Of a stretch of DNA of 64,000 nucleotides, positions 8,432 through 19,528 are shown one piece after another. The position numbers were made by a program, and so were the translations under genes. The stretch comes from Campylobacter devanensis (GTDB lineage: Bacteria; Campylobacterota; Campylobacteria; Campylobacterales; Campylobacteraceae). The notes under the pieces are model-generated. The model saw only the letters and a program-made list of their open reading frames with translations, did not search any database and was not told the origin of the DNA. Positions within the stretch are counted from its first letter, which is position 1. Each line of letters opens with the position of its first letter. The stretch covers positions 558,001-622,000 of the forward strand of contig NZ_CP018788.1 of assembly GCF_002139915.1 (NCBI RefSeq), read 5' to 3'.

Positions 8432-10604
8432 ATTACTAGCATTTGCTGGGCTTTTATGTGGCGAGCTTTTGGCCAATATAGAAAATGTCGAATTTTTAGC
8501 TAGTGATGTGCAAAAAGATGGCGATATAATCAGTGCTAGTGGTAATGTTTTGTTATATTCACAAAACTACTTAGCTAGTGCTGATAGTGCAAAGTATGAC
8601 CAAAAAAGTAATATTATAGAGCTATTTGGTAACGTAAATTTAATGCGTGGTGAGTATGAAGCCAGCCGCTCAGAATATGCTAGAATCAATCTTACAACTA
8701 ATGAAATGAGCTTTGATAGAAGCTTTGCAATTGACAAGAAAAAAGAGATTTGGCTCCAAAGTAATGAGAGTTGTAGTTCTGATGAGATGCTAAGTGTTAA
8801 AAATGCTATTGTATCTAGTTGTAATGTTAGCGATCCAGATTGGCATATAGGATTTAGTAGCGGTGAATTAAATAAACAAAGCAAATTTTTACATCTTTAC
8901 AATCCTGTATTTTATGTTAAAAACACCCCTGTGATGTATCTACCATATTTTGGTTTTAGCACTGATAAGACTAGAAGAACTGGACTTTTAACTCCACAGT
9001 TGTCATATAGTGGAGATGAAGGACTGGTGTATTTACAGCCAATTTATGTGGCTGAGTATAATGAATGGGATTTAGAATTTGACCCGCAAATCCGTACAAA
9101 TAGAGGGGTTGGGCTATATTCAACTTTTAGATTTGCTGATTCACCGTACTCTAATGGATATATTCGTTCCGGAATATTTAATGAGAGAAGTGAGTATAAA
9201 AATCGTGAGAATTTAAAAAATAAACAGCATCGTGGAATTGAGTTAGGCTATGATAGAGATAGATTAATTAGTTATTTAATTGATGGTGATTTTAAAGAGG
9301 GCTTGTGGCTTGAATTTGTAAATCTAAATGATATTGATTATTTAAATTTACGTGGTAGAGATGGATCTAGTCATGCCTCACTAGTAGAATCTAGATTAAA
9401 TTATTTTATTGCTACAGATAATCACTATCTAGGTACATATGCTAAATACTATATTGATACGGCAAAAATCGGTACAAAATATGGTAATGATGATACGCTT
9501 CAAGAGCTACCAAAGGTGCAATATCATAGCTTTTTTAATACCTTTATAGTGCCAAATTTGACTTATTCATTTGATGTTAAATATCATAATTACACTAGAG
9601 AAATTGGTGCAAGTGCTAATCAATATGAGATTGATATTCCTTTGGGATTACAGTTTGGATTATTTGATGATTATGTAAATTTATATATTAGTGAGAATTT
9701 ATACGCTTCACATGTTGATTATAACAGAGCAAAGTACTATGATGGCAATGATTTTTACAATAATCATTATGATGATATAATTAACCATTATCATAGAATC
9801 TTGTTAGAAAATGATATGTCAAGGGCATTTAGCAGCTTTTATCATACTATAAATTTTAAATTTGATTATATTAAACCAGGGTATAATAATGGTGATATCA
9901 ACGAAAAGCTATTAAAGTATTATATGATAAAAGATGGCGCAACCTATGATCCAAATAATCTAGCACTATTTGAAGATAACTTTATCGATAGAGTTTCAAA
10001 TAGCTTTACAACTGAGCGAATAACATTTGATGGAACTCAATTTTTTTACGATGTTAATGGCCAAAAAGTGCTAAGACACAGCGTAAAAGAGAGCTATGAT
10101 TTTGATAGAGATGAGTTTGAGAGTTTTGAGAATCGAATAAATCTATATTATGGTAATTTTGATTTTGGTAATAAAATAGAATATTCGCATTTAGACCATG
10201 ATATCGCAAAGATTCAAACCGGTATATCATATAGCGGAACTAAAATTGCTACTAGAATCTGGCATACATATGATAAAAACTTTTATGATGGCGATGCATA
10301 TGATAAGGAGAGCTATCTAAGTGGCAATGCAAGTTTAAAACTTCCATATAATTATGAGATATTTGCAGGTGTGGATTATGATCTGCAAAGGGATTATACT
10401 AAAATGTGGCAAGGCGGTATCCACTATAAAAGAAAATGCTGGGATTATAGCTTAATTTATAAAGAAGATATCGAACCGAAAAATACTAGCGCTGGATTAG
10501 AGTCTAAAAAAAGCCAGGGCGTGTATCTATATTTTAGCTTCTATCCATTAGGGGATGTTGGATATGATTTTTCCATTGAACAAGATAATAAGGCCACAAA
10601 TTGA
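8421..10604 (+). CDS. lptD: LPS-assembly outer-membrane protein LptD
   Basis: 727 aa. A signal peptide (about residues 1-18, ending LLA) is followed by an OstA-type beta-jellyroll domain (about 25-130: DVQKDGDIISASGNV, DSAKYDQKSNIIELFGNV) and then a long C-terminal LptD barrel rich in alternating aromatic residues. LptD with LptE inserts lipopolysaccharide or lipooligosaccharide into the outer leaflet. Cysteines lie near the N-domain/barrel junction and near the C-terminus, where family disulfides form. It overlaps both neighbours. Confidence 0.93.
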   Translation: MRIRLLAFAGLLCGELLANIENVEFLASDVQKDGDIISASGNVLLYSQNYLASADSAKYDQKSNIIELFGNVNLMRGEYEASRSEYARINLTTNEMSFDRSFAIDKKKEIWLQSNESCSSDEMLSVKNAIVSSCNVSDPDWHIGFSSGELNKQSKFLHLYNPVFYVKNTPVMYLPYFGFSTDKTRRTGLLTPQLSYSGDEGLVYLQPIYVAEYNEWDLEFDPQIRTNRGVGLYSTFRFADSPYSNGYIRSGIFNERSEYKNRENLKNKQHRGIELGYDRDRLISYLIDGDFKEGLWLEFVNLNDIDYLNLRGRDGSSHASLVESRLNYFIATDNHYLGTYAKYYIDTAKIGTKYGNDDTLQELPKVQYHSFFNTFIVPNLTYSFDVKYHNYTREIGASANQYEIDIPLGLQFGLFDDYVNLYISENLYASHVDYNRAKYYDGNDFYNNHYDDIINHYHRILLENDMSRAFSSFYHTINFKFDYIKPGYNNGDINEKLLKYYMIKDGATYDPNNLALFEDNFIDRVSNSFTTERITFDGTQFFYDVNGQKVLRHSVKESYDFDRDEFESFENRINLYYGNFDFGNKIEYSHLDHDIAKIQTGISYSGTKIATRIWHTYDKNFYDGDAYDKESYLSGNASLKLPYNYEIFAGVDYDLQRDYTKMWQGGIHYKRKCWDYSLIYKEDIEPKNTSAGLESKKSQGVYLYFSFYPLGDVGYDFSIEQDNKATN

Positions 10605-11296
10605 TAAGCCCAAATGATCTTAAATTTCAAGATGAACTAGATGCAGCAAGTAAATTGTTAGATGTATTGCCACATAATGAGTTAATATCTGGCGATTTTG
10701 TTGTAGTTTGTTCATCTTTAGATAGTGTTGTTTTGGCTAATGCTATTGCTAATGAGCTAGATCTTAGTTATGAGCTGTTTTTTAGTGAGAGACTTTATGC
10801 GCCAAATAATCCTGAGTGTGAAATTGCTATAGTTAGCGAGACTGAGGAGATTGTTTATAACAGTGAATTGGTTAATGCTTTTGATATAAGCTTAGATTTT
10901 ATTTATGGTGAAGCACACCGTAAATATGAGGAAAAAATTTTAAAAAATGTTTATAAATATCGTAAAGGTAAGCTTTTAGAAAATCTTCAAGGTAGAAATA
11001 TTTTATTAGTTGATTTAGGATGTCAAACGGGTATTACAGCACTTGTATGCATTAAATCGTTAATAAATTTAAATGTAAAATCTATAACATATGGCACTCC
11101 ACTTATAGCAGCTGATATATTATCATACTTTAATACCTTGGTTGATAGTTTATATTATGCTAAAAAGATAAGCAATTTTGTGGATGTAGATTTTTATTAC
11201 AATTCTAGAGTTGCAGTAGAGTCGGCTATGTCTATTTTAGAAGATAGTCCGCACTATTTACCACTACAAAAAATACAAAAATCAAAGGAGATATAA
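10601..11296 (+). CDS. Phosphoribosyltransferase-fold protein, degenerate PRPP loop
   Basis: 231 aa. Central beta-strand/loop GRNILLVDLGCQTGITALV (131-149) sits where type-I phosphoribosyltransferases carry the PRPP motif, but the second acidic residue of the D(D/E) pair is Leu. RLYAPNNPECEIAIVSET resembles the region before the flexible loop of ComF/Hpt-like proteins. The substrate is unknown and activity is doubtful. The TTG start overlaps the lptD stop (TTGA), with AAGG 7 nt upstream; the stop abuts pnp, so it is co-expressed with both. Confidence 0.6.
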   Translation: MISPNDLKFQDELDAASKLLDVLPHNELISGDFVVVCSSLDSVVLANAIANELDLSYELFFSERLYAPNNPECEIAIVSETEEIVYNSELVNAFDISLDFIYGEAHRKYEEKILKNVYKYRKGKLLENLQGRNILLVDLGCQTGITALVCIKSLINLNVKSITYGTPLIAADILSYFNTLVDSLYYAKKISNFVDVDFYYNSRVAVESAMSILEDSPHYLPLQKIQKSKEI

Positions 11297-13477
11297 ATGC
11301 AGTGCAGTATAGAAGTAAATAATCAAATTCAAATTTTTGATCTAAATAAAGTTGCTAAACAAGCTAGCGGAGCAGTGCTTTTAAGGGTAAAAAATACCGT
11401 AGTACTAGCTACAATAGCAAGAGAAGATACTCAAGTTGAAGAGGATTTTTTGCCTTTGACTGTTCAGTATTTAGAAAAACAATATGCAGCTGGTAGAATC
11501 CCTGGCGGATATGTAAAGCGTGAGACAAAGCCAGGAGAATTTGAGACTCTTACAAGTCGTATAATAGATAGAAGTCTTCGTCCATTATTTCCAAAAGGCT
11601 ACGCATATCCTACGCAAATAGTAGTTATGGTATTAAGTGCTGATCCAGAGGTGGATTTACAAGTTGTAGGATTAAATGCTGCAAGTGTAGCTTTGTATTT
11701 AAGCGATATTCCAGTTGAGCATCCAGTGTGTGGAGTGAGAGTTGGGCATATTGATGGTGAGTTTGTCTTAAATCCTAGCAATTCAGAACTTAAAAAATCT
11801 ACACTTGATCTATATGTAGCTGGGGTTAAAGATGAGCTTTTGATGATTGAGATGAGAAGCTTGCCGACATTAACTAATGATATAACCTCTATGATAGCGA
11901 TGGATCCAGTAGTGGATATGGGTCTATGTAGTGAGTTTATTCAAAAGCAATCAATGAATGAATTTGATGAATCTAAGATGCTTGAAGCGATTAAATTTGC
12001 TAATGAAGCTATCATAAATGGCTCTAATGCCTATGAAGAGGCCTTTAAAGATTATAAAAAACCAGCAGCAAATTTAGAGTATAAAAGCGAGATAGAAAAT
12101 AACGATATCGCAATTTATATAGATGAGTTTTATAAAACTGAAGTTAAAAACGCTATAAATCAGATGGCAAAAAGTGAAAGAGCAAGTGAATTAGTTAAAA
12201 TAGCTAATCAAATTGCTCTTAGCGATACAGCTATAAGCGAAAGCTGGGATAAGAATTTAATACTAAATATATTAGGTAAATATAAGAAGAAAATCGTAAG
12301 AGAACAGATAATAAATGAATCAAAAAGAGCTGATGGTAGAGGGCTTAAAGATGTTCGTCCAATTAGTATCGAGACAAATATATTACCAAATGCACATGGT
12401 AGTTGTCTATTTACAAGAGGGCAAACACAAGCTTTAGTAGTAGCAACTTTAGGGACTGATAGTGACGCACAAATGAGCGAGATATTAACAGAAAAGGGCG
12501 TTGTAGCAGAGAAATTTATGTTTAATTATAATTTTCCAGGCTTTAGCGTAGGTGAGGCTAGTCCTATTAAGGCTCCAGGTCGTAGAGAACTAGGTCATGG
12601 TAATTTAGCCAAAAGAGCCTTGTATCCAAGCATAGATTTAGATAGTCCATATTCTATTAGATTAGTAAGCGAAATTTTAGAGAGCAACGGATCGAGTTCT
12701 ATGGCTAGTGTATGCGGTGGTTCTTTAGCGCTTAGAGCCGCTGGAGTACAAAGTTGCAAGCTAGTAGCAGGTGTGGCTATGGGGCTTGTATTTGAAGGTG
12801 ATAAGTATGCTGTATTAACTGATATTATGGGGTTAGAAGATCATGATGGCGATATGGACTTTAAGGTAGCAGGTAGCAAAGATGGTATTACGGCACTACA
12901 AATGGATATAAAACTTGGCGGCATTAGTCATGAAGTTTTAAAAGAGGCTTTATTGCAAGCCAAAGAGGCTAGAGAACATATCTTAGCCATTATGGAAAAA
13001 GCCAGTGATGATATAGTTATAAATGAAGAGATATTGCCAAAATTAGAGCTATTTAGCGTAGATCCATCAAAAATAGTTGATATCATCGGTCAAGCTGGAA
13101 AAACTATCAAAGAGATAATTGAGAAATTTGATGTAAGCATCGATTTAGATAGAGAAAAGGGCGAGGTTAAAGTAGCTGGTTCGCAAAAAGGCAAGGTTGA
13201 AGCAGCCAAAGAGTATATAATCCAAATCACACAAAAAGATCTAAAAATAAGAGGTGGTAAAAAAGAGGTTAAAAATATAGATAATTTTAAAATTGGAGAG
13301 GAATTTGATGGAGAGATTAAAAAGATAGCTACTTTTGGTGCTTTTGTCTCATTAAGAGATGGGGTAGATGGTCTTCTTCATATCTCAAAAATTAAATCAC
13401 CTATTAAAGAAGGTGATCGCATTAAAGTAAAAGTAAGCGAGATAAAAGCTGGTAAAATCTCGCTAGATTTAATTTAA
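11297..13477 (+). CDS. pnp: Polynucleotide phosphorylase
   Basis: 726 aa, full length. Two RNase PH-type domains are separated by an alpha-helical linker; the second carries [11 protein letters not shown] and [19 protein letters not shown] domain (about 565-630: [14 protein letters not shown]) and an S1 domain (about 650-726: [21 protein letters not shown]) follow. PNPase degrades RNA 3' to 5' phosphorolytically. AAAGGAG precedes the ATG directly. It is in the purD-lptD run, one base after the PRTase-like gene. Confidence 0.98.
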   Translation: MQCSIEVNNQIQIFDLNKVAKQASGAVLLRVKNTVVLATIAREDTQVEEDFLPLTVQYLEKQYAAGRIPGGYVKRETKPGEFETLTSRIIDRSLRPLFPKGYAYPTQIVVMVLSADPEVDLQVVGLNAASVALYLSDIPVEHPVCGVRVGHIDGEFVLNPSNSELKKSTLDLYVAGVKDELLMIEMRSLPTLTNDITSMIAMDPVVDMGLCSEFIQKQSMNEFDESKMLEAIKFANEAIINGSNAYEEAFKDYKKPAANLEYKSEIENNDIAIYIDEFYKTEVKNAINQMAKSERASELVKIANQIALSDTAISESWDKNLILNILGKYKKKIVREQIINESKRADGRGLKDVRPISIETNILPNAHGSCLFTRGQTQALVVATLGTDSDAQMSEILTEKGVVAEKFMFNYNFPGFSVGEASPIKAPGRRELGHGNLAKRALYPSIDLDSPYSIRLVSEILESNGSSSMASVCGGSLALRAAGVQSCKLVAGVAMGLVFEGDKYAVLTDIMGLEDHDGDMDFKVAGSKDGITALQMDIKLGGISHEVLKEALLQAKEAREHILAIMEKASDDIVINEEILPKLELFSVDPSKIVDIIGQAGKTIKEIIEKFDVSIDLDREKGEVKVAGSQKGKVEAAKEYIIQITQKDLKIRGGKKEVKNIDNFKIGEEFDGEIKKIATFGAFVSLRDGVDGLLHISKIKSPIKEGDRIKVKVSEIKAGKISLDLI

Positions 13478-13488
13478 AAGGGGTGCTT

Positions 13489-14331
13489 ATGAATATCAAA
13501 AAAATATTTTGTCCATTAGTTAATAATGATGAAATACAAAATCATATTTATGGTGGCTTGCTTATTGCTAAGGAATTTGGTGCTCATATAGATTTTTTAT
13601 CTTCTCAGATAGATCTTGAGTTAATATCAAATTTAGATATGACAATTAGTAGAAGCAATATGTTTGAGTCTTTAAAAGGTGCTTTTGCTACTGAATTAAA
13701 TGATCAAAAAAACAAAAATTACCAAATTTTTGAAAAAATTTGCGGTGAATTAGGCATCAGCATCGGCGATATCACAGGCACAGCAAGTGCGAAATTTGAG
13801 ACACAAAATGGAATTCGAAGTCGCCTTTATGAGTATGAGGCGAAATTTTGTGATTTAGTTGTGGCAGCGACTCCATTAAAGGGCGAGGCGACATCTACAT
13901 TTGATGCAACGGTAATAAATAGCGGCAAAAATGCTATTATTATACCAAATGAGATGAAAAAATTTAGTATGGATAATATATTAATTGGCTGGAATGGTAC
14001 TACAAGTATCTCAAGAAGTTTAACAAATTCTATAAATATTTTAAAAAGAGCAAAAAATATTCATATTATCGTAACTAAAAAATATGATGATACAGCTTTA
14101 AATGCTAAATCAAAACTACTTGAATATCTAAAGTATCATAATATCAATGCTACATTTGAGGTGGTTACTACCACAAATATACCAGGAGAGGCTTTATTAG
14201 AAAATACACTAAAAGGCGAATTTGATATGGTTATAGCTAGTAGCTATGGAGAAAATGGGGTAAAAGAGATATTCTTAGGTGGTAGCACGAAGTATTTCTT
14301 AGAAAATACTCCAGTGCCGGTATTTATGTAG
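13489..14331 (+). CDS. Universal stress protein (UspA-like), tandem-domain length
   Basis: 280 aa, about twice a single Usp domain. The second half is canonical: MDNILIGWNGTTSISRSL opens the fold and the C-terminal ATP-binding loop is GENGVKEIFLGGSTKYFLENTP. The first half keeps the fold outline but lacks a clear G-x2-G-x9-G motif. I chose the ATG at 13489 over the GTG at 13483, because AGGGG at 13479-13483 is correctly spaced for it. The role is probably stress adaptation. It lies 11 bp after pnp. Confidence 0.8.
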   Translation: MNIKKIFCPLVNNDEIQNHIYGGLLIAKEFGAHIDFLSSQIDLELISNLDMTISRSNMFESLKGAFATELNDQKNKNYQIFEKICGELGISIGDITGTASAKFETQNGIRSRLYEYEAKFCDLVVAATPLKGEATSTFDATVINSGKNAIIIPNEMKKFSMDNILIGWNGTTSISRSLTNSINILKRAKNIHIIVTKKYDDTALNAKSKLLEYLKYHNINATFEVVTTTNIPGEALLENTLKGEFDMVIASSYGENGVKEIFLGGSTKYFLENTPVPVFM

Positions 14332-14348
14332 TTTAGAAGCTACTTTTT
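14328..14348 (+). terminator. Candidate terminator overlapping the Usp stop codon
   Basis: An inverted repeat (GTAGTTT ... AAGCTAC, about 6-7 bp including a GU) is followed directly by five T residues. It spans the 1-bp gap between the convergent Usp and HIT genes and overlaps the HIT 3' end. Confidence 0.45.
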
Positions 14349-14692
14349 GGGTCGTGTTGGTGATTGTCAGTCCATTTAAGCATAGTGCCGCCTAACATAT
14401 GGAAGTGTAGATGCATCACCTCTTGACCGCTATTTTCACCACAATTAGTCACTAAGCGATATCCGGTTTTATCCACACCAATTACTATTGCAACCTCTTG
14501 GATAAATTTAGTCATCTCACCCATTAAAGCTGGATCCATTTCTTGAAAATTTTCATAGTGCTTTTTAGGGATTATTAAGATATGAACAGGTGCTTTAGGA
14601 TTTATATCGTGAAATGCTAAAAATTTATCATTTTCTAAAACCTTATTTGAAGGGATTTCTCCAGCTACAATCTTATCAAAAATGCAAGACAT
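14333..14692 (-). CDS. HIT-family nucleotide-binding hydrolase (HinT-like)
   Basis: 119 aa. The histidine triad HLHFH (H94, H96, H98) followed by MLGG is intact, as is the upstream AFHDINPKAPVHILIIPKKH block of Hint proteins. Hint enzymes hydrolyse AMP-lysine and similar phosphoramidates. The C. jejuni counterpart also lies beside pheS. It is a single gene, convergent with the Usp gene. Confidence 0.93.
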   Translation of the reverse strand: MSCIFDKIVAGEIPSNKVLENDKFLAFHDINPKAPVHILIIPKKHYENFQEMDPALMGEMTKFIQEVAIVIGVDKTGYRLVTNCGENSGQEVMHLHFHMLGGTMLKWTDNHQHDPKSSF

Positions 14693-14876
14693 CTAAACTC
14701 CTATATATAAATTTGGCTATATTATATCAGATAATTTTATATAATTTTCTATAATGTTGAATATTTTTTGATTTTCACTAAAGTTGTTTAAATATTTTTT
14801 AATAGGCTTAAATTTGGCATCGTTGTGATTATAAATTTAAGCAATTAGTATCAATTTATTTTAATTAAATTTTAGA

Positions 14877-14882
14877 TACAAT
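14877..14882 (+). promoter_or_regulatory. -10 element upstream of pheS
   Basis: TAGATACAAT gives a TACAAT hexamer 28 bp before the TTG start of pheS, in an AT-rich 218-bp divergent spacer (14693-14910). The rest of that spacer shows no gene or clear RNA structure. Confidence 0.45.
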
Positions 14883-14910
14883 AAAAATAAATTTAGTTAA
14901 GGAATATGGT

Positions 14911-15903
14911 TTGCAAGATATTATTAACAAGATCGACTCTGCTCTAAATTTAGATGAATTGGAGCAAATTCGGCTTGAGCTATTTGGTAAAAAGGGTAGC
15001 ATTACGGCTGAATTTAATAGATTAAAAGATGTTGAGCCTGAAAATAAAAAGGCTTATGCCCAAAGCTTAAATATCAAAAGAGACACTCTAACAGCTAAGC
15101 TAAATGAGAAAAAACTTAGCCTAGAAAGTGAATATATTAAATCTAAGATGAAGAGTGAAGCTATCGATATATCGCTATTTAATGAGCCTTTATCTACTGG
15201 TGCCTTGCACCCTGTTATGGAGACTATGGATAGAATAATTGAGTATTTTGTAGCACAAAATTTTAGTATCGAGACTGGTCCATTAATAGAAGATGATTTT
15301 CATAATTTTGAGGCTTTAAACTTACCCAAATACCACCCAGCAAGAGATATGCAAGATACATTTTATCTAAAAGATTTTAGACTTCTTAGAACTCACACTA
15401 GCCCAGTCCAAGTCCGCACCATGCTAAATCAAAAGCCACCGATCCGTATGATTGCGCCGGGGTCAGTCTTTCGTAGGGATTTAGACCTTACTCACACTCC
15501 GATGTTTCATCAAGTAGAGGGCTTAGTCGTTGAAGATGGCACTAAGGTTAGCTTTGCGAATTTAAAATATATTTTAGAAGATTTTTTGAGATATATGTTT
15601 GGTGATGTTAAGGTTAGATTTCGCCCTAGCTTTTTCCCATTTACTGAGCCTAGCACAGAAGTGGATATTAGCTGTATTTTTTGTAGCGGGTGCGGATGTA
15701 GAGTCTGTAAGCAAACAGGTTGGCTAGAAGTCCTTGGTAGTGGCGTTGTAGATCCAAATGTATTTGAGGCTGTAGGGTATAAAAATGTGAGCGGATATGC
15801 TTTTGGGCTTGGAGTGGAGCGTTTTGCGATGTTGCTTCATAGAATTCCTGATCTTAGAAGCTTATTTGAAGGGGATATTAGACTATTGGAGCAGTTTAAA
15901 TGA
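14911..15903 (+). CDS. pheS: Phenylalanyl-tRNA synthetase alpha subunit
   Basis: 330 aa class II synthetase. The N-terminal coiled coil (about 1-85) is followed by the catalytic core with [12 protein letters not shown], motif 2 ([22 protein letters not shown]) and motif 3 ([11 protein letters not shown]). The start is TTG: AAGGA lies 7 nt upstream and the nearby ATG at 14906 is out of frame. It forms an alpha2beta2 enzyme with pheT, which overlaps the stop at ATGA. Confidence 0.98.
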   Translation: MQDIINKIDSALNLDELEQIRLELFGKKGSITAEFNRLKDVEPENKKAYAQSLNIKRDTLTAKLNEKKLSLESEYIKSKMKSEAIDISLFNEPLSTGALHPVMETMDRIIEYFVAQNFSIETGPLIEDDFHNFEALNLPKYHPARDMQDTFYLKDFRLLRTHTSPVQVRTMLNQKPPIRMIAPGSVFRRDLDLTHTPMFHQVEGLVVEDGTKVSFANLKYILEDFLRYMFGDVKVRFRPSFFPFTEPSTEVDISCIFCSGCGCRVCKQTGWLEVLGSGVVDPNVFEAVGYKNVSGYAFGLGVERFAMLLHRIPDLRSLFEGDIRLLEQFK

Positions 15904-18254
15904 TAATAAGCAAAAAGTGGTTAAATGAGATTATAGATCTTTCAAATTTTAGCACCGAGCAGATCTGTGCTAAGCTAAATTCAATCGGATTAGAAGTAGA
16001 TAGTGTTACTAATATTAAAATTCCAGATAATATAGTTGTTGGCTATGTAAAAAGCTGTCTAAAGCATGAAAATAGCGACCATCTACATGTCTGTGAAGTT
16101 GATGTAGGAGATAGAGTTTTACAGATAGTTTGCGGTGCGAAAAATGCTAAGGCCGATATATATGTTGCTGTGGCTTTAGTAGGCGCTGTGATGCCAAATG
16201 GATTAGAGATAAAAGAGGCGAAATTACGAGGCGTCCAAAGTAGCGGAATGCTATGCTCATCAACTGAATTAGGCCTACCTAAGATCAATGATGGAATCAT
16301 GATCTTAGATGATAGCATTGGAGAGTTAGTCTTAGGCAAGGCTTTGAATGAATTCGATATCTTTGATGATGATATTATAGAGATTGAACTAACGCCAAAT
16401 CGTGGAGATTGCTTAAGTATTTATGGTATAGCTAGAGATCTTTCATGCGCTCTTGATCTTATTTTACGAGATGAAAAAGCAATAAATGAAGATGATAGAC
16501 AGCTTGGAATTGGGCGTTTAGTTAGCGTACATTGTGAAGCTTTGATTAATGGTGCTTTTGCTTATAGGGCTATTGAGATAGGTGAAGGCTTTAAAGAAAG
16601 CTTAAAATTAGCATTAAGAGCCGCATTAATAGGATCGCAAAAGACTACGAATTTAGAGCGACTTTTAGAGTGCCTAACTCATTATACGGGAGTTATATTT
16701 AGGGCTTATGACCATGGTAAGTTAGCTAGTAGTAGTGATGAAAAGATAGCTTTAACTATAAAAAAGCTTGAAAATGGCGCATATGGAATTCACTGCGGAG
16801 ATAGACTTTTAAGCATTGCAGGAATTAGTCAAAATGACGATGCAAGAGTGGATGAAAATAGTAAAATAGCTATTATAGAGGCTAGTTATATAGAGCCAAA
16901 TTTAATCTCAGAGATTTTAGGCAACGATAAAGATATTAAAAAAGATGAGTTTGCTTATCGTTCAACTCGTGGTTCTGAACCAAATTTAAATTATGCGATG
17001 AATATTTTATTTAATATTTTTACAAAAAATAATAATATCACACCATATTCTGGTACTCAGCAAGTCCAGCTTAGTAGAGAGCCAATTGCTATTGGTTTTG
17101 GCTCATCTGAGATTAGCGCAATGATTGGAATGACAATTAGTAGCACAGATATTGCTAGAATTCTTAAAAAGCTTGGCTTTGAGATTAGCGCAACATCTGA
17201 TAATGAACAAATTTATGCTAAAGTTCCGCTATGGCGTAAAGTTCCGCTATGGCGTCATGATATTGTAAATTCGCATGATATTTGCGAAGAGATTGTAAGA
17301 ATAATCGGGATTGATAATATCCCATCAAAAGCCTTAGAATATAGTGAAAAAAATCGCACAAATGAGTCTTATGAGCGATATAAGCTTTCACATAATATTA
17401 GACAAAAAGCAGCAAATTTAGGATTTTTTGAGAGTGTGCATTATCTATTTGATAATCCAATTGAGCTTAAAGAGTTGGGTGTGGCGTGTTCGTCTGAAGT
17501 GCTATTAAATCCTATAAATAGCGAGTTAAGTGCGTTAAAGCCTACATTAATAAATCACTTGCTAAATGCAGCTAGCTTTAATATCAAAAACTCAAAAAGA
17601 TCGGTTAAATTGTTTGAATTTGGTGATGTTATTAGCAAAGATGGGATTCAAAGAGCTAAATTTGGCTTTGTTTTTAGCGGACTTATAGGCGAGCCAACAC
17701 TTCTAAATGGGGCTAAACCAGCGACGATTGATTTTATATATTTTGTTAATTTAATCCAAAATATTTTAGGTAAAATTGAGCTAAGAAAATCAAATGATAT
17801 TGAATTCCTAAGCGAATTTGAACAAGCAAAAGTCTATCAAAATGGTGATTATATCGGCTATATTGGTAGAGTAAATGCTACAATAGAACAAAGCAGAGAT
17901 CTATTTAAAACCTATGTTTGTGAGATAGATTTTGATAATTTAAAACCTGTGAAAAAACTAGCAAATCCATACTCTAAATTCCAAAGCTTAAGTAGAGATT
18001 TAAGCATCATAATGCCAAAAGATATGCCTTATATCCGCATTAAAGAGACAATTGAGAAGCTAGAAATTAAGAGCTTAAAAGAGTTTTTACCAGTTGATAT
18101 CTATAGTGATGAGAGCTTAGGCAATAGCGTGAGTTTGAGTATTAAATTTACATTTCAAGATGATAGCAAAACCCTTGAAGATGAAGAGATTGTAGCTATT
18201 ATGGATAGTATTTTAAGAGCATTAAAAGAGAATTTGGGTATTGGATTAAGATGA
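15900..18254 (+). CDS. pheT: Phenylalanyl-tRNA synthetase beta subunit, with internal duplication
   Basis: 784 aa with a normal layout: an N-terminal tRNA-binding OB domain (about 40-150), B3/4 editing region, B5 domain (about 395-470), catalytic-like core and a C-terminal ferredoxin-fold anticodon-binding domain (about 690-784). KVPLWR occurs twice in a row at residues 441-446 and 447-452 in the B5 domain, from a perfect 18-bp tandem repeat; homologues have this WR-x-DI element once. The frame stays open, so the protein is probably made. It overlaps pheS and aroA by 4 nt each. Confidence 0.96.
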   Translation: MIISKKWLNEIIDLSNFSTEQICAKLNSIGLEVDSVTNIKIPDNIVVGYVKSCLKHENSDHLHVCEVDVGDRVLQIVCGAKNAKADIYVAVALVGAVMPNGLEIKEAKLRGVQSSGMLCSSTELGLPKINDGIMILDDSIGELVLGKALNEFDIFDDDIIEIELTPNRGDCLSIYGIARDLSCALDLILRDEKAINEDDRQLGIGRLVSVHCEALINGAFAYRAIEIGEGFKESLKLALRAALIGSQKTTNLERLLECLTHYTGVIFRAYDHGKLASSSDEKIALTIKKLENGAYGIHCGDRLLSIAGISQNDDARVDENSKIAIIEASYIEPNLISEILGNDKDIKKDEFAYRSTRGSEPNLNYAMNILFNIFTKNNNITPYSGTQQVQLSREPIAIGFGSSEISAMIGMTISSTDIARILKKLGFEISATSDNEQIYAKVPLWRKVPLWRHDIVNSHDICEEIVRIIGIDNIPSKALEYSEKNRTNESYERYKLSHNIRQKAANLGFFESVHYLFDNPIELKELGVACSSEVLLNPINSELSALKPTLINHLLNAASFNIKNSKRSVKLFEFGDVISKDGIQRAKFGFVFSGLIGEPTLLNGAKPATIDFIYFVNLIQNILGKIELRKSNDIEFLSEFEQAKVYQNGDYIGYIGRVNATIEQSRDLFKTYVCEIDFDNLKPVKKLANPYSKFQSLSRDLSIIMPKDMPYIRIKETIEKLEIKSLKEFLPVDIYSDESLGNSVSLSIKFTFQDDSKTLEDEEIVAIMDSILRALKENLGIGLR
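17220..17255 (+). repeat. Perfect 18-bp in-frame tandem duplication inside pheT
   Basis: The unit AAAGTTCCGCTATGGCGT occupies 17220-17237 and again 17238-17255 without mismatch. It adds six residues (KVPLWR) to the B5 domain. Zero divergence suggests a recent event or assembly-level duplication. Confidence 0.97.
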
Positions 18255-19528
18255 GAGTAGAGCCTTTAAAATCAAAATTTGATGTAGAGTTTGACCTAGT
18301 ATCAACAGATAAATCCATTAGCCATAGGTGTGCGATATTTTCGCTTTTGAGTGATGGGGTGAGTGTAATTAGCGATTATCTTGAGGCTGAAGATACTTTA
18401 AATTCATTAGAAATTGCTAAAAAACTTGGTGCCAAAATCGAAAAAATTGATAATAAATACTATATCGCTCCACCAACCAAAATTAGCTCAGCTAAATCAG
18501 TTTTAGAGTGCGGCAACTCTGGAACTGCGATGAGAATATATATGGGGCTTTTAGCTGGTTGTGATGGATTTTATGTATTAAGTGGCGATGAGTATCTAAA
18601 TGAACGCCCAATGAGGCGAATCGCTGAACCACTTATGAAAGTTGGTGCTACTATCGATGGTAGAGATAGTGCTAATAAAGCACCGATCGCTATTAGAGGT
18701 AGAAGCTTAGACTATTTTAGCTACGATTCTAAGATATCTTCAGCGCAGGTTAAAAGCGCCTTAATCTTAGCTGGACTTTGTGCGAAGGGTTGCGAATTTA
18801 GCGAACCAGAATTGAGCCGAGATCATAGTGAAAGAATGCTAAAAGGAATGGGCGCTGATATCAGCTATAAAAATGGTAAAATCATAGTCCAACCGCTAAA
18901 TTCAAAAAAGCTAAAACCACTTATAATGAGTGTGCCAAATGACCCTAGCTCGTGCTTTTTTTATGCTGTAGCGGCAGCTATAACGCCTGGTGCTAGGGTG
19001 AAATTTAAAAATATCTTACTTAATAAAACTAGAATTGAAGCTTATAAAGTGTTAGAAAAAATGGGAGCAAAAATCAACTATACTCCTACTAGTTCCCAGT
19101 ATGAAGATATCGGTGATATCGAGATTATCGGTGATGAGTTAAATGCTATTATCGTGGATAAAAATATCTCATGGCTCATCGATGAAGCCCCAGCTCTTGC
19201 TATTGCTTTTGCTTGTGCTAAGGGCAAAAGTGAGCTTAGAAATGCAGCTGAGCTTAGAGTAAAAGAGTGCGATAGAATTAGCGTAACTATCAACGCCCTA
19301 AAAGCTTGCGGGATAGAGGCCGGAGAGTATGAAGATGGATTTTGGGTTGTCGGTACTAAGCCAAATAGGGCATTAGTCGATAGCCACGGAGATCATAGGA
19401 TCGCTATGAGTTTTGCGGTGCTTGGGCTAAAATGTGGTATGGATATATCAAAGAGCGAATTTATCGCTACATCTTTTCCTAAATTTAGCCATTTCTTACG
19501 AATGCTGGGGGCTAGAGTTGAAGATTGA
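18251..19528 (+). CDS. aroA: 3-phosphoshikimate 1-carboxyvinyltransferase (EPSP synthase)
   Basis: 425 aa, full length. Visible family motifs include DKSISHRCAIF (shikimate-3-phosphate site), ECGNSGTAMRIYMGLLAG, NERPMRRIAEPL and the C-terminal SHGDHRIAMSFAVLG. It joins PEP and shikimate-3-phosphate in aromatic amino-acid synthesis, sensibly grouped with the Phe-tRNA synthetase genes. The first ATG overlaps the pheT stop, and the stop overlaps ispH. Confidence 0.98.
   Translation: MRVEPLKSKFDVEFDLVSTDKSISHRCAIFSLLSDGVSVISDYLEAEDTLNSLEIAKKLGAKIEKIDNKYYIAPPTKISSAKSVLECGNSGTAMRIYMGLLAGCDGFYVLSGDEYLNERPMRRIAEPLMKVGATIDGRDSANKAPIAIRGRSLDYFSYDSKISSAQVKSALILAGLCAKGCEFSEPELSRDHSERMLKGMGADISYKNGKIIVQPLNSKKLKPLIMSVPNDPSSCFFYAVAAAITPGARVKFKNILLNKTRIEAYKVLEKMGAKINYTPTSSQYEDIGDIEIIGDELNAIIVDKNISWLIDEAPALAIAFACAKGKSELRNAAELRVKECDRISVTINALKACGIEAGEYEDGFWVVGTKPNRALVDSHGDHRIAMSFAVLGLKCGMDISKSEFIATSFPKFSHFLRMLGARVED

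Noticed and set aside
14693-14910. Possible ncRNA in the HIT-pheS divergent spacer
   Set aside because: No internal hairpin or conserved motif visible; only a weak promoter-like hexamer.
19434-19517. Longer ispH start giving a 28-residue N-terminal extension
   Set aside because: The extension reads within aroA and lies upstream of the conserved first motif; the TTG at 19518 has a well-placed Shine-Dalgarno.
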